Shown one piece after another: positions 34,214-46,256 of a stretch of 64,000 bases of DNA. This DNA is from Botryosphaeria dothidea. Taxonomy: Eukaryota; Ascomycota; Dothideomycetes; Botryosphaeriales; Botryosphaeriaceae. The translations under genes were made by a program, and so were the position numbers. The stretch lies in contig WWBZ02000033.1 in the NCBI GenBank assembly GCA_011503125.2, positions 1,736,001 through 1,800,000 of the forward strand, read 5' to 3'. The number at the start of each line of letters is the position of its first letter. Position 1 is the stretch's first letter. The notes under the pieces were generated by a model, which was not told the origin of the DNA, did no database searches, and saw only the letters and a program-made list of their open reading frames with translations.

Positions 34214-34657
34214 AGAAACAAGAAATCTCGAGATTCCCCTGCCTCTTAGGCTTTGCAACTTCTTGGGTTACTTCATACCAAACGAATGGGTGGCGTTATC
34301 ATCAACCGTGCCGCAATCAAGGCGCGCTTCTATGTATTATTTTACGTACACAAATAGATCAAAGTCATGTGGTGCATTATACAGTATACAATCAGTCTTA
34401 GCAAACTCATTCCTTGAACGACCTCATATCAAGCACTTTGTGTGGATAATAATCCTATTTTGGCCTGTGAATATGCTCAGGCATTCAAGCCGGCAATGAT
34501 GTGATTATCGCAATAGAGACTATCCGGCCCGATAGTATCATGCTCCCGTTCTTGGAGACGCCATAAACTCCGTGACCCATGCCATATCCCGAATTCTTGA
34601 AATCATTCCCTTCCCAAAACCCTAACCGTCGAATCAAGAAGCGGACAGCCAATCCGT
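34214..34657. other. Intergenic between convergent genes
   Basis: About 440 bp of 3' flanks of uS19m and TAF10. AT-rich, with no gene-like frame of note. Confidence 0.6.
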
Positions 34658-35585
34658 TCACCTGTAGAACTCCCCTCTTTTGACATTGACTCCGTACTCG
34701 CCCACGGCCATGCCCAGATCCTCCATCGTCAGCACCGTCCTGCCCTGACTTCCGCCTTGTCCACCACCACCGTATCCGGGCCTCTGCACGCCCAAGTTGA
34801 CACCCTTGCCCTGGTCCTTGCCGCCGGCAGCCGCGCCACCAGCACCAGACGCGCCGGCAGTGGCGCCGGGAGCACCGGGCGCGCCCATCATGCCGAAGCC
34901 AGCGGCGCCGCCAAGGCCGCCCATGGGGTTGTTCGAGGTGGTGTTGGAGGAGCGGATGCGCGAGTACTGGTACGCGTCAGCGGCGATATCGGCGATGAAC
35001 TTCTGCGTCGCGAGGGCGAGCAGGCGCGCGAGATGTGGCGGGGTCTGCGGGGGCGGCGGCAGGCCCGCGAGCGTGAGGTAGTAGTTCGTGACGGCGTCGG
35101 GGATCTACACCGAAGAAGTGGAGGAAGCCGTGTTAGCAGCGACATTGTTGTTCGGGGTATGATGCTTTTGCGGGACAGGTTGAGAGTACTAGAAGGATGA
35201 TTGAAGAAGAGTCATTGCGCTCTTTGACAAAATTGAGAGAGGTGTTTGCACGTACGATAGGCGCATAGTCGTCCATCTTGCTCAGGAACTCGCGCAGGCT
35301 AGCATCCTTCTTGGTCGGGATTCGCAGCTCGCTGGCGGGCGGCGCGCCGGGCATGAGGCCATCCGCGCCAGGAACAGTGCCGGGCGGCTGGTTGTTCTGC
35401 TGCGCGTCCATGTCGTTTGCACCGTCAAGGTTCATGGCGTCAGGCTGATGGTCGGTTGAGGCGATGTTGGCGGTGATGGAGGCGTCCAGCTCCTCCTCCT
35501 TGACCTCGGTGGTGTTGGCGTTGGCGCCCAGGGTGCTACTGGGTTCGCCAGGTTGCGTGCTGGCGCCAGGGTTGTCGGACGACAT
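34658..35585 (-). CDS. TAF10: TFIID/SAGA subunit TAF10
   Basis: Two exons, 34658..35104 and 35256..35585, give 258 residues; the intron is 151 nt with GTACGT and TGTAG ends. A disordered N-terminus leads to the histone fold: [14 protein letters not shown], spliced to [14 protein letters not shown], then [21 protein letters not shown], which is diagnostic of TAF10. A long Gly/Ala-rich insert splits the fold from the final helix ([18 protein letters not shown]), as in other fungal TAF10 proteins. TAF10 pairs with TAF3/TAF8 in TFIID and with Spt7 in SAGA. The Gly/Ala insert at about residues 165-215 is unusually pure. Confidence 0.93.
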
Positions 35586-36513
35586 GGTCGCAGCCGTGTG
35601 ATTTGTCAGGATCTGTGAGGGGGGGCGTGGGCGCGCGTTGCAACCTGGGGCACCTGACGTGCGTGGGGGGGGGGGGGGCTTGCTGCGAGGGTGTCACCGT
35701 GGGTTATGCAGGAATGGTGTGTCGCGGAAGTACTGTTGTATCTAATCGTCCAGCCAAGCGCGTGCGGAGACCACCCGCCTCCGCTGACGTTAATTACCTG
35801 GGGCTGCAGCCAGCCAATCACAGCAATGCACGGCACTGCTTCACAAGCCCACATGCTTCTTACTAGTGTATTACATTAGAGGGTATCGCAACATAAATTC
35901 ACGGCCTCCAGCAGAAAAATCATTCAGATGCTAATAATGTTAACAGCCAAAGTCGCGTTCGCAGTTGAAATACCCGTCCGGAAGTAGATTAATTCTAGAA
36001 GCAAAGCTGTCTCCGTGAAGGTCTCAACTGCCCACCGCCTCAATACAAGCTTAGTTTGACGTGTCCAAGGATATGCCGTGTTTGAGCACTGGCATTCCTG
36101 CAACGAACCCCTGTAGTACTGTCTGTACATATAAAGGGAGGCAATACTTGATTTCGCCCTGTTCTTTAGTTGCCTTTCACTCGTCAACCTGAGCTGATGA
36201 CCTCAACACAATCCTCTCCCCAGCGCAGCTAGCCATTACTACAGTACGAGGTCGCTACCTAATCTATTCATATTTGGGTATCATACTGTCGTTTTGCTCG
36301 CAAGCTGCCTTATCTTTGCCAAACGGCCATGCCCCATAGCATAACCCCATCCCGTGTAGGAAACCGTTAACTTTTCTTCCCCAGCCATCATAAACGAGCG
36401 TACATAACCATTACCACCCACCATCTTGATCCGCCGGACGCGCTCTACACGCAAGGAAATAGGAGATTCCGCCCACTCAACGATAATGAAACTCCAACGC
36501 CATTTCTCAACCT
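35586..36513. other. Intergenic; TAF10 promoter and TBF1 3' flank
   Basis: About 930 bp. A run of 14 G bases at 35665-35678 lies some 80 bp upstream of the TAF10 start. The rest has only short frames. Confidence 0.5.
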
Positions 36514-38635
36514 TCACAGCTCCTGGGCATTGCCAGACCCATCGCTGGTTCGCAGCGAGGGATCGATAGCCGCATGGCTCTGTTGAGCAGGGAATCCCAT
36601 TTGGGGAAAGGCCTCACCAGCGCCAGGCCATCTGCCAGCCGCCAAGACAGCCGCCGCATCCATCTGCATGCGTTGTTCCCTCATCTTTCCTTCTTGCTCC
36701 TCTCTCCGCTGCTTCGCCAATGCCTCCTGCTTTGCCGCTTGTGCGGGCGCTCTGGTTTTCAGATCTCCCGTGACACCTTGCAGGTACACGGGCACCTCAA
36801 CACCACTCTTCAAAAAGAAAAGTTTTAAGTTTCTTGCCTTATCTTTCAACTGCACCTGGTTTCGATCTTTAAGAATCTCGGAGATAGTTCCGCCGGGTCC
36901 GTATAGCGCCAAGATCTGACTCCAGTGAGGACCTTTGACTCGATCAAGCCCGTCCATCAAAGCACGCTCTTCTTCGATACTCCAAGGCCGACGCTGATTC
37001 GCCGCGCCTGGCTTTCGAGAGTTTGGCGGCGCACGAACCGTTGACGCCGAACGGGCCCGATCATACAAAACTTGAGTTGGAGCACTCTGAACGGCGATCG
37101 GACTTGGCGGGTTTGGCGTTTTGCTTGCTGGAAGAGACGGTTGATGCTGTTGAGCGACTTGGGGATACGCTTGGTAGAAGGATATGGCATTCGGTTGGGC
37201 TTCTGGACTATTGGTAGGTTGTTGCCCGTGGAGCGCCGCGTGAGCCATCAAGGCTGCTCTGGTGATCGTCTCATCATAGTTCCCGCCGACGGCATCCTGC
37301 ATCTGAGGATAATAGCCAGTTGGGCTGATACCTTGGGGCCCGGCATTGCTGTACATTGAGGACTGAGAGCTCTGGCGACTCGTTGCCGCCGCGCCGTCCA
37401 GATTTCTCCCAATGCAGGTGTTGATTTCTTTGAGAAAATCATTCCAACCGTGTTTCCTAGGGAGTAAAATTCGAGCTTCGACATTGTCGGGTTCAGCAAG
37501 AAGATATTGGCGTCGTTGGGCAACAGATTTCACAAATTCCAGTTCCTCCGGAGTAAGCTGCTTGATCTCTGGGTGCAGGTTGAGCATCTTTTCGGCCAAA
37601 TCCGTCGGGAATAGGCGGTCTATGACACCTTGTCTCTTCTCGCCCTTCATCAACTCCCGAATGTAAGCTTGCGTTTTCAACTCCAGATACACACCACTCT
37701 GCCACTTCAAGAATCGGCCTTTCAGAGGCACGAAGATATCCAAGAAGTGCTCATTCAGCTCGTCAAGGCTGACTTCTTGCCCACCGAAGATGCTGCTGAC
37801 AAAAGCTGCCAAGTTAGCCTTACGTATGGTAGACATATGCTGTTGACCGTCCAGATGCAGCGCTTTTGCATCTATGAAGGGGTTGCTTTGGCTGTACTGC
37901 TTAAAAAGCTGATCGAAACTGGCCCTAAGGGAGGCATACTCCTGGCCCGCCGGTGTATCAACCTTGTTCACAGCGTTCAGTGTGTCCTGGAACGAATGCT
38001 GCCCAATGGTGCCAAGGATTCTGCTGGACAGTCTGTCCAGCATAGGCAAGCTTTTCACCAGCTCTGGGCTGACCTCTGATGCCGGAGAATACGGCTCGCT
38101 ATATATGGGAGATTGTTGAGTAACGAACTGCGGGTCGTAGGATGGCGCGAAAGGCTGTTGAGCCATGGGAACGGCGAAGCTATTGTCGTAGTAGTTGGCG
38201 GGCATTTGGCTCCACCCAGCACCAAAGGGAGACACGAAGCTCTCCGGGCCCGAGGTGGCCGTCGGGGTATAGTTCACGGCGAAGGCATTGCTCTGATCGG
38301 AAGCGGACTGGTGCAATGATAGGCCGGGCTGGGCCGACTGTGGTGGGTGCGGGCCATTGAGGGCTTGCGGGCCGAGAGGCTGCGACTTCAGACGCTTCGA
38401 GGGCGTGCCCACGGCTTGGGCAGCGCGCTTGGGAGCGCGGGCTTGGGTAGGGCTGGTGGAGGAGGGCGCTGAAGCTTGAGGACCCGGGGCAACGGGCGAG
38501 TCGCTTGCTGGTGAGCGCGTCAGTGAGCAGAACCAGGTTATCGCGCGGGAACGACTCGTGGGCCCTGAGCCGCAGAGGAAGAGGAAGGAGATCTGAGGCT
38601 CGTCGACACATACAGAGATCCAGCGATCTGACCAT
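36514..38635 (-). CDS. TBF1: Tbf1-like telobox protein with TRF-homology domain
   Basis: Exons 36514..38507 and 38614..38635 give 671 residues. The first exon is only 22 nt (MVRSLDL plus one base); its donor GTATGT, a CTGAC branch site and the ACCAG acceptor are all good and in phase. An N-terminal disordered region contains a PKRAAQAVGTPSKRLK basic patch, likely a nuclear signal. An all-helical TRFH-like domain follows at about residues 160-340, with EVSLDELNEHFLDIFVPLKG. The Myb/telobox domain is near residues 513-575: RRPWSIEEERALMDGL to QLKDKARNLK. Proteins of this type bind TTAGGG repeats at telomeres and subtelomeres and also promoters of ribosomal protein and snoRNA genes. The family assignment is strong; exon 1 is inferred. 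Confidence 0.85.
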
Positions 38636-39374
38636 CTTCAAGGGTGTCAAGCCTCGCCTGGCCCTAAGACTAGGTAGCTTGAAGTCAAGAGGTGACGAGG
38701 GAGGAAGCTTTGATCTCCGCCGACGCTCGCCGACGCCGCCCCGCCAGCCAATTGCGCGCCGCCGCTGCTCGTTAAGCCTGAGAAGCGTCGGTGTGCCTCC
38801 TCGCCCAGCCATCATCAGGGGCCGCAGAGCCCGCTCTTGTATGCTTGCGCCTGAGGCAAACTGCTGTCGCGCTCTGTCTGGTGCTGGTCGCGCAGTCTCA
38901 GAATGTCGCGGTGCGCCCGCACTGATTGGTGCTGCGGAAATTGGGAGGAGGGTCCAGCCAGCTGCCATGGTAGTCGCCGTTAGCCATGTTCCCCGTCATA
39001 CTCCATTCGTACTCCCCCACCACTGCGGTCCCAGTCCACTCGTCTCCATTGCTCCACTTAATCGCCTCGATCGGGCTGGGAGGCAGCTCCACTACCCATG
39101 TACTGCTGGAGCAGCTTGGCTGTCAATTCAACTCACGAGCAGCGTGACTGTCGATACTAACATGTACATCCATGAACACACGGCACAGCCCCAGTCTGGG
39201 TCGTTCATCAGCTTGATTATGATTTGCTATCTCCCTAGACCGCTTCTGAAAACTCCACCCTCGTCCAGAATGCGTCCGTTTTTCCATCCTGAACGTTGCC
39301 TGGTGTATCGACATCGACATCTACGCCTCCGCATTTTGCAGAGCAAAGGCACCCAAATAACCTCACAGAATCGT
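38636..39374. other. Intergenic between two minus-strand genes
   Basis: About 740 bp with the TBF1-like promoter and the ARP3 3' flank. A plus-strand open frame of 375 codons (38505-39632) runs across it into ARP3 and is a shadow. No separate gene is supported. Confidence 0.55.
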
Positions 39375-40941
39375 TTACGTGCTGCCCGGACCACCAAGCA
39401 GGGCAAAGCGACGGACAATACTGGGACCAATTTCATCGTACTCCGCCTTGGTGTGGCAGTAGCTCCTGAACTCGGGAGTCTGACCCAGCAAGCTGCCTCC
39501 AAACCAGGGACCGTGACGCTGCCTCTTGTGCGTAATGACCTGCACGTCCAGGCCACCGCTCTTGGCACCACCGCTCCTAGCCTCCGATGCCTTAATACGA
39601 GCATCAACCAAGTGCCTAATGTCACGCTGTAGGCGACGGCCGAAATCCTTGTACAACGTAGAACCTCCTGAAAGGACAATGTTCTTGTAGAGACCACGCC
39701 TCACGTCGATGGGGCTGGTCTGGATGACGGTATCGACAATGTTGGGGAGCGGCGTCAAAAAGTCGCTCGAGTAAATTTCCGGGTTGAAAAAGATCTCGGG
39801 GGCGAGGAAGCGCTCGTAACCAACATCGACAGTTACGCTCTTGCCGTTGGGGTACTTGACCTCATGCTTGGGGAACCGGTCGGGTTCCCTATCGTAACGG
39901 TTGAACTCCTTGACAATATCCGGGCAGACATAGCAGAACTCCTCCTTGATCCTCTCCGCCGTCTTAAGGCTGCTATCCGGCTCGCCCCTGTCACGCAGCA
40001 GTTGCTGAACAAAGTATGTAATATCCCTTCCAGCAATCGGAACGCTCTTGATGCTGGAGCCAATGACGTATCCTTCTGCGACGGGGATAACGTGGGTTAC
40101 ACCCTCACCGGAATCGATGACTGTGCCCGTAAGGGAGCGGTCCGTAACCTTGGAGGAGGTCCACGAGGCAGCAAGCGCGAGAACAGCCTGGACAGCAATG
40201 TACAGACCAGCGCAGTTGAATGACTCGAACATAATCTCGGCAGTCATCTCACGGTTTTCCGGAGGGTTGAGCGGAGGCTCGGTTAGGAGAAAGTAGTGGT
40301 CCTCGGGCTCGACACGGAGGTACTTGAATATCGAATTGGACCAGAAGCGCTCCATGTGGTCCTGTACGACAATTAGAACCTACGGACGTCCACCAGATTT
40401 ATTGAAGCCTACCCAGTTCTCGATCTGACCATGGCGGATGGGGTAATGGATACCGTAGCCTGCAGATGTTAACCAAAGATACTTGGTCTCCAGCGCGCAG
40501 CCTTTCATTATAGCATACCAGGACCGGCAGAAGCAGCCAGGGCTTCATCTCCGATGAAGAAGTCCAGATCCTCAGTTCCGCGCTTCGCTGACAAGTGTCC
40601 GCCGGGGCCGGCGCCTCCAGTAAGGAACGAGGGCTTGTTCATAACAGCAGGACGACCCGAGCCGGAGCCGCCAGCGCCTCCGCTGGCGGCCTTCGTCGCG
40701 ATAGCGGTGGGGAAGACGAATGAGGGGGAGTCGTTGCCGGCGAAACCTTGGAGCGATGGGTCAGCGGAGAGCCTAGGAAAGGGCGACGAGGAGTTGAAGC
40801 ATACCTAGCTTCGAGTATCCCGTACCGCTGTTGGTTGTTCAATTGTTAGTCGCGGGGATGTCATGCCAGCGGAGGGGATCTCGGCGGTGTCGGGGAGCTA
40901 GCTCACTTGTCCATGACAACGGCGGGGGTTTGGGTGGCCAT
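39375..40941 (-). CDS. ARP3: Actin-related protein Arp3 (Arp2/3 complex)
   Basis: Five exons, 39375..40361, 40413..40459, 40519..40746, 40805..40827 and 40907..40941, give 439 residues. The start is [24 protein letters not shown] in split pieces, the nucleotide-binding phosphate-1 loop of actins. [15 protein letters not shown] and [14 protein letters not shown] mark the phosphate-2 and adenosine regions. The C-terminus [15 protein letters not shown] is specific for Arp3. A Gly/Ala-rich insert near residues 40-60 is typical of fungal Arp3. Arp3 with Arp2 nucleates branched actin at endocytic patches. Exons of 35, 23 and 47 nt lie near the 5' end, all with canonical boundaries. Introns are 79, 58, 59 and 51 nt. 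Confidence 0.95.
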
Positions 40942-42097
40942 GGTGGGAGAGGAGCCGGAGGCTACAACTCGGATTGAATGGCGTAAGGTGGGAGAGGTTG
41001 TTGGAAGAGGAAGGCGGCCCGGAGCTTGATGTCGTGGAGGGCTGCCTGGTAGGGCTCGGGGGTGATGTAGGTCGTTGGACGAGGGCGGGCGCTCGAAACC
41101 CAATGGGGGCTCTCCGCGCCCCGCTGGCTGGCGCGCTGCATCATCGCTCGTTCCGCCCGCGCCAAGCTCCGGCCTCCCCCTCCCTTCCAGCCAGACAACA
41201 ACGTATCTGCATCGCTATCGCTATAAACCGGCCTGGCGTCCACCGGAGACCCGCTTGTCCAAGCGAAGACCACGGTCTCATGTCCCGACAGTACATCTTG
41301 CACTTTCATTTCTACCAGCCAACAATTCGATTTGCACAGAGGGTGACTCGTGCGCCCACCTCCAAGCTCAAGGGGGTGGAGATCCAAGTAGAACGTGATT
41401 GTGCTCGCTGAGAAGACCGTGTCTCGCGGCATATTTTTTTTTTTTTTGAGATTCGAGAGAAGGGCAGCCACGGTTTTCACGAGCTATGGTAATCTTTAGT
41501 CACACTTCAGCACCCATGCGCTCTTGCCTTCTTCACTATGGAAGGCGGCAACCTCGCGTGTCGCCAGTAACAGCATCCTCTGTACTCCCGCTTTGAGCCC
41601 TCTGCAGTTCCTTCACCTCACCTTAAACTCTTCTTCCTCACCACGAACCCTCTGCACTCGTTCTTCGACCGCTGCGACCCCGCGTGAGTGAGAGCGTGGA
41701 GATTCTATCCGAGGTCGCCATTCTTTTTGTCACACTTTTCTACATCATCCTCGTCTTTGCTATCCTTATTGCCGCCAACAAGACCGCCGCGACAAAATTA
41801 CAACGCTGCCATTGCTGCTGCGCTGCTTGCAACTTCCTCTCACTCGGAATTAGCACTGCAAGCTATCAGGCCTGCGGCCCGCTGCACATCCAATCACGTT
41901 GCAAAGCCTTCAGCTCTCCGCCTTCAGTCTTGCCCGCACGATAGCCCAGACTTCACCTATATGAGCTTCGTGCAACACGCAAGCACAATCTGAGCAACTT
42001 CGACAAGCTGAGTCGGTCATCGGAAATTGACGGGACGTTGCTCCGTTTGGGACGTCGCCTCTCATTTTGGAAAGACACTACCATCGGCAGCACTCGC
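40942..42097. promoter_or_regulatory. Divergent promoter region, ARP3 / threonine aspartase
   Basis: About 1.15 kb between two divergent start codons. It has a 13-nt T run at 41435-41447 and a pyrimidine-rich stretch at 41.5-41.8 kb, typical of fungal core promoters and leaders. Open frames here lack conserved motifs. Confidence 0.55.
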
Positions 42098-44265
42098 ATG
42101 AACACAGCTACCTCAGAGGCAGACAGTCCAATGGCCTTTCGACCTGGACGAAGCCGCAGAGGCGGTGACATATGTGCAGTCTTCGTGCATGCTGGAGCCG
42201 GATACCACAGCATACAAAACGAAGGTGTACATCTTCAGGCGTGCAATGAGTGAGTGCCTTCACAGTTCATCCGATTTTTCTTTTCTTAAACATGACATCA
42301 CCCTGGAATTTCACCAGCATCTCCCGTCTAAATACGGGGTTTGATTGCAATGCTGACTTACGTACAGTGCAGCGAAGGCTGCCATGGCACTGCTACGGAA
42401 TGGGGGAACTGCTGTCGATGCCGTTGAAATTGCGATCAAAATTCTCGAAGACCGCGAAATCACCAATGCTGGTTATGGAAGCAATCTATCAGTGGAGGGC
42501 GTTGTTGAATGCGATGCTATCGTCGTCGATCACCTCGGCCGCAGCGGCGCAGCAGGTGCAGTTGCTCGTAAGTTTGCACCTCTCACCCCTGGCAATAGAG
42601 GGTCTAACCTCATCCCAGAGATCAAAAACCCCATCTCGCTGGCACGAATCATACTTGATCACACTACTAGGCCAATGCTGCTGAAGCGCGTTCCTCCCAA
42701 CCTCCTTGTCGGTCAGGGTGCCACCGACTTTGCATTTGAGCAAGGCATGTCGGTTCTTCCACATGATGCATTAGTTTCTCCGGCTGCCAGAGAACGTTGG
42801 CAAAAGTGGACTTCTGATTTGAGATACGCGGAAAAGAAGATTGCGAAAGCCATCACTACTCCGATATCTCAACCGTCATTCGTTCCCGAGCCGCTGGACC
42901 CTCTGGAAGATGAGAAGGAGCGCAAGCGTCTGCGCATGCAACACACACAAACAATGCTCCGCGGCTTTCCGGTACTTCCAGGAAGCACTACTTCCCCGAA
43001 GCCATCAATTACGCCGAGTCATTCTTCGCCCAGCTCAAACAGCACGACGGATTCTTCTGGCATCTCCAATGTGCCTTCTGACATCTCACTAATAAATCAT
43101 GACCAAGAGCAAGCTACTTTCAAAGAAGCCACCCACAATCCTCTGATAAATAGCACTCAGACAGTGCCCACTTTATCGTCACTCCCTGGCAAAAAGCGGC
43201 AAGAGCAGAACCCGTTTACAGATGTTGAAATGAGCGACGTCGAGGAAAACACCGGATCCCATGCGGGCCAAGCTGGAGACCGGCGGAGATCCAACACATG
43301 GAATGACGGATCAGAAGAAGAGTCCGATTCATCGTCGGCAACCCTGCAACTTCCTTCACTTACCCCAAGCCCCCCACCTAAGGAAGCAGTAGAACAGCCT
43401 CTACCAGAGACTCCTACTCCTATACCACATGCCATCCAGCGTACAACATCGGAACTTCGCCATGTAGTAGAACGTGCACCTTTGCCGCCTCAGCCTGCTC
43501 TTCGTCGAGGTAGCAGCGAGGATCCCGGATCCCACAAGGAGCAAGCGCCATCGCGAGGCTCACAAACTCGGCAGGATCACATTACCGATACGGTTGGTGC
43601 TATTGCAGTAGACTGCTACGGCAATATAGCCTGTGGAGCCTCGTCCGGTGGAATCGGGATGAAGTACCGGGGAAGGGTTGGTCCCGCCGCCCTTGTGGGT
43701 GTGGGAGCTGCCGTGGTTCCTACTGATTCCGATGACAAGGATAAAGTTTCTGTTGCTACAGTGACCAGTGGCACTGGAGAACACATGGCCACCACCATGG
43801 CTGCGACAGTGGGAGCAGAAAGGCTCTATCATAGCCTGAAGAAAACCAAGGATAATAAGCTGCAGTCCGTACCGGAAGAGGAAGCGGTGAGGGGAATGAT
43901 TGAGAAAGAATTCATGGGTGAGCATTTTCTCTATCACAAAGTCAAGCTTGGCTGGACCTTACTAACGGTGTGATGATACTAGGCCATCCGAGCGTTCGAA
44001 GCAGTAGCTCTGCGGGCGCCATAGGGCTCATGAGTGTGAAGAAGACTCGCGACGGGATCTACTTCTACTTTGCTCATAACACCGACTCTTTTGTAAGTGC
44101 TCAAATTCGTCTTGTTCGGGAACTACCTTAAAATTAACAAAGCCGTAGGCTCTCGCCTCCATGCATGCAGACGAGGACAGGCCAACATGCACCATGTCTC
44201 GTAGCATCGGCAACGGCGTCGTTGCACAGGGCGGTCGCTGCTTGCGCTACAAGCGTAAGCGGTAG
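42098..44265 (+). CDS. Threonine aspartase (taspase-like Ntn hydrolase)
   Basis: Exons 42098..42249, 42368..43917, 43983..44092 and 44149..44265 give 642 residues. The first part (VFVHAGAGYHS, then GGTAVDAVEIAIKILED and NAGYGSNLSVEG) is the alpha-subunit half of the type 2 asparaginase/taspase family. The autoprocessing site and nucleophile is Thr at about residue 459 in HITDTVGAIAVD, followed by GNIACGASSGGIGMKYRGRVG, which matches taspase rather than plain asparaginase. The C-terminus has TSGTGEHM. Taspase-type enzymes cleave themselves before Thr to become active and then cut after Asp in nuclear proteins; the substrate here is unknown. An insert of about 200 disordered residues, rich in Ser and Pro, lies between the two halves and makes the protein longer than animal taspase. 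Confidence 0.87.
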
Positions 44266-44862
44266 TGCTAACTAAGGCGGCATTCCTTCCTAAGATTCGA
44301 CCCTAATTGCGTTTTCTTCAGCAAAGGAGGTATACCTAGAAGGACTGCTCTTTTCATGAATCACTAATACCTGGACTGCGTAGCTACATCAACGAGTAGC
44401 AGTCAATTCATTGTGGCTTTGTAGTAGACTTGATAAAAATGGAAGTTTTCTCAGTGACTTCTTATGACATCATTCAATAGCGTGACTGCTATTCAGATAT
44501 AAGAGTGTTGATATGCTCCTCTTTTGTGATGACGCTCGTGTAGTAATACAAAATACATATGGACATATCCACAGCATTCCCGTCCCCGCTCCAATATCCC
44601 ATGAAATAGTAATGTTTCTTTTTGCCGCCGCCACATACACCACCCGGCTTTCCTCAATTGGCTGGTCCACGCGTCTGATCGGGCCAACATATAGCAGTCC
44701 TTATTGCCTCTTACATGTATTTCGTACTAACCCTTCAGGATCCAGTCCGTACCACCCCTAGCCTTATATCTCTCAAGGAAAAGTCTCTTTGCCGCTTCGA
44801 ACATTCTCATATCTTTCTCAAATCATCACCAGGTTGAGGAAATGGAAAATATTTTCCCTACA
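44266..44862. other. Intergenic between convergent genes
   Basis: About 600 bp of AT-rich 3' flanks of the aspartase and uS5m genes. Nothing gene-like is visible. Confidence 0.6.
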
Positions 44863-46256
44863 CTAGTACACGTTGCCGCCGTAGTATACCTTGCGCACGT
44901 CGACTAGCTTCCTGCCGCGAGCACGGGCAATATCCTCGGGCAGCTTCTGGCCAAGCAGGGCGTACCAAGTGGCTTTGACCGTGTTCATCTTGTTGCGGGC
45001 GCGGGTGCTGCGGGCGGCCAGGTCGTGGATGCCGGCGGCGCGGGCCATTTCGAAGATCAGGTGCTGGCAGCGGAGACCGAAGCCTGGAGAGGAAATCGCT
45101 GTGTCAGCACGCGGTGCTTTTGAATGAAAGAAGAGATACACGTGGGTTTGGGATTACCTGGAGGCCTAGAGCTCAGCTTCAGCTCGACGGCGCCGACCTT
45201 GCCTTCGACCTCGCCGTAGATGGTGCGGTCCTCGTAACGCACGACGGGCTTCATGTTGCGGATGGCGTTCATGACGGACTGGCGGCGGGCATCCTCGGGC
45301 TCAGTGCTCTTGCCCTCGCCGACGCCGAGCAGACCGTCGCCGTTGCCGGCGATGGTCAGGTAGTACATGCTGGGGACCTTGCCGAGGCGCGTCTGGTTGA
45401 CGACGCGGCGGGTGACGAGGTTCTTGACGCGCAGGCGGCGGATGGTGTTCTTGTCTAGCCCCGTCTGCTGCATCAGGCGCACCAAGTGCGCCTCCTCGTC
45501 GCCGTCGCCCGCGCCGCCGGCCGTCTTGGGCGCCAGCTCGGCCATCTTGGGCAGCTCGGGCGCGAGCACCGTGTAGCTGTCATCCTCGAGCGCGCGGTAG
45601 CCCTCCTCGCTGTTGGCGTGCATGAAGGTGCGCGGGCTGTCGAGGAACTTCAGGTACCGCACGCGGCTGCGCTCCTCCTCGTCCGCCTCCTCCTTCGAGC
45701 CCTGCTGCAGGCCCAGCGCCTGGATGCGGTCGCCCTCCTGGACGTAGAACTGGGCCAGCAGCAGTGCCATCTCATCCTCCGTCCGCGGGCGCACGCTGTA
45801 GTCGGCGTAGGGGTCCAGCTCGGCCTTCTGCGGCTTGTCCAGCACGGGCTGCAGCTTGCGCAGGTCGTCGACCTGGTACTTCAGCGCCATCGGGTCCCAC
45901 TCGCGGTTGTTGTTGGGGTTCTTCCACTCCTGCAGGAGGAGGTCCCGCGCGTCGAGCGCCTGCTCGCCCGCCTCGATGGCGGCGAGCTGCTCGGGCGTGT
46001 ACTTGGCCGACAGGAGTTCCTTGTCCTTGGCGCTGAAGGTCGGGAACTCGGACCGCGCGATCTCCTGCAGCCGCGTCATGTCCTCGGCCTTGATGGACGG
46101 GTATTGAGACTTCCGCCGCTTGCTGTGGGCGGGCGATGCGTGGAACTGGCGGCGGAGGAGCGTGCTATCGGCGGTGGCGGTCGTGGTGGTCGCCGGCCTG
46201 GTGGCCGCAGATGCTCGTGCGAAGAGACATCTTGCGGGCCGGGCAATGGTGCTCAT
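44863..46256 (-). CDS. MRPS5: Mitochondrial small-subunit ribosomal protein uS5m
   Basis: Two exons, 44863..45083 and 45158..46256, give 439 residues; the intron is 74 nt with GTAATC and CTCCAG ends. The N-terminus (MSTIARPARCLFARA with LRRQFHASPAHS) is a typical mitochondrial import signal. A fungal-specific helical extension of about 250 residues precedes the S5 dsRBD-like and C-terminal domains: MYYLTIAGNGDGLLGVGEGK, VGAVELKLSSRPPGFGLRC, then ARSTRARNKMNTVKATWYAL. The protein sits at the entry side of the mitoribosomal small subunit. The second exon carries the C-terminal S5 domain. The gene is divergent from TRM2, whose product also acts in mitochondria. Confidence 0.93.
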
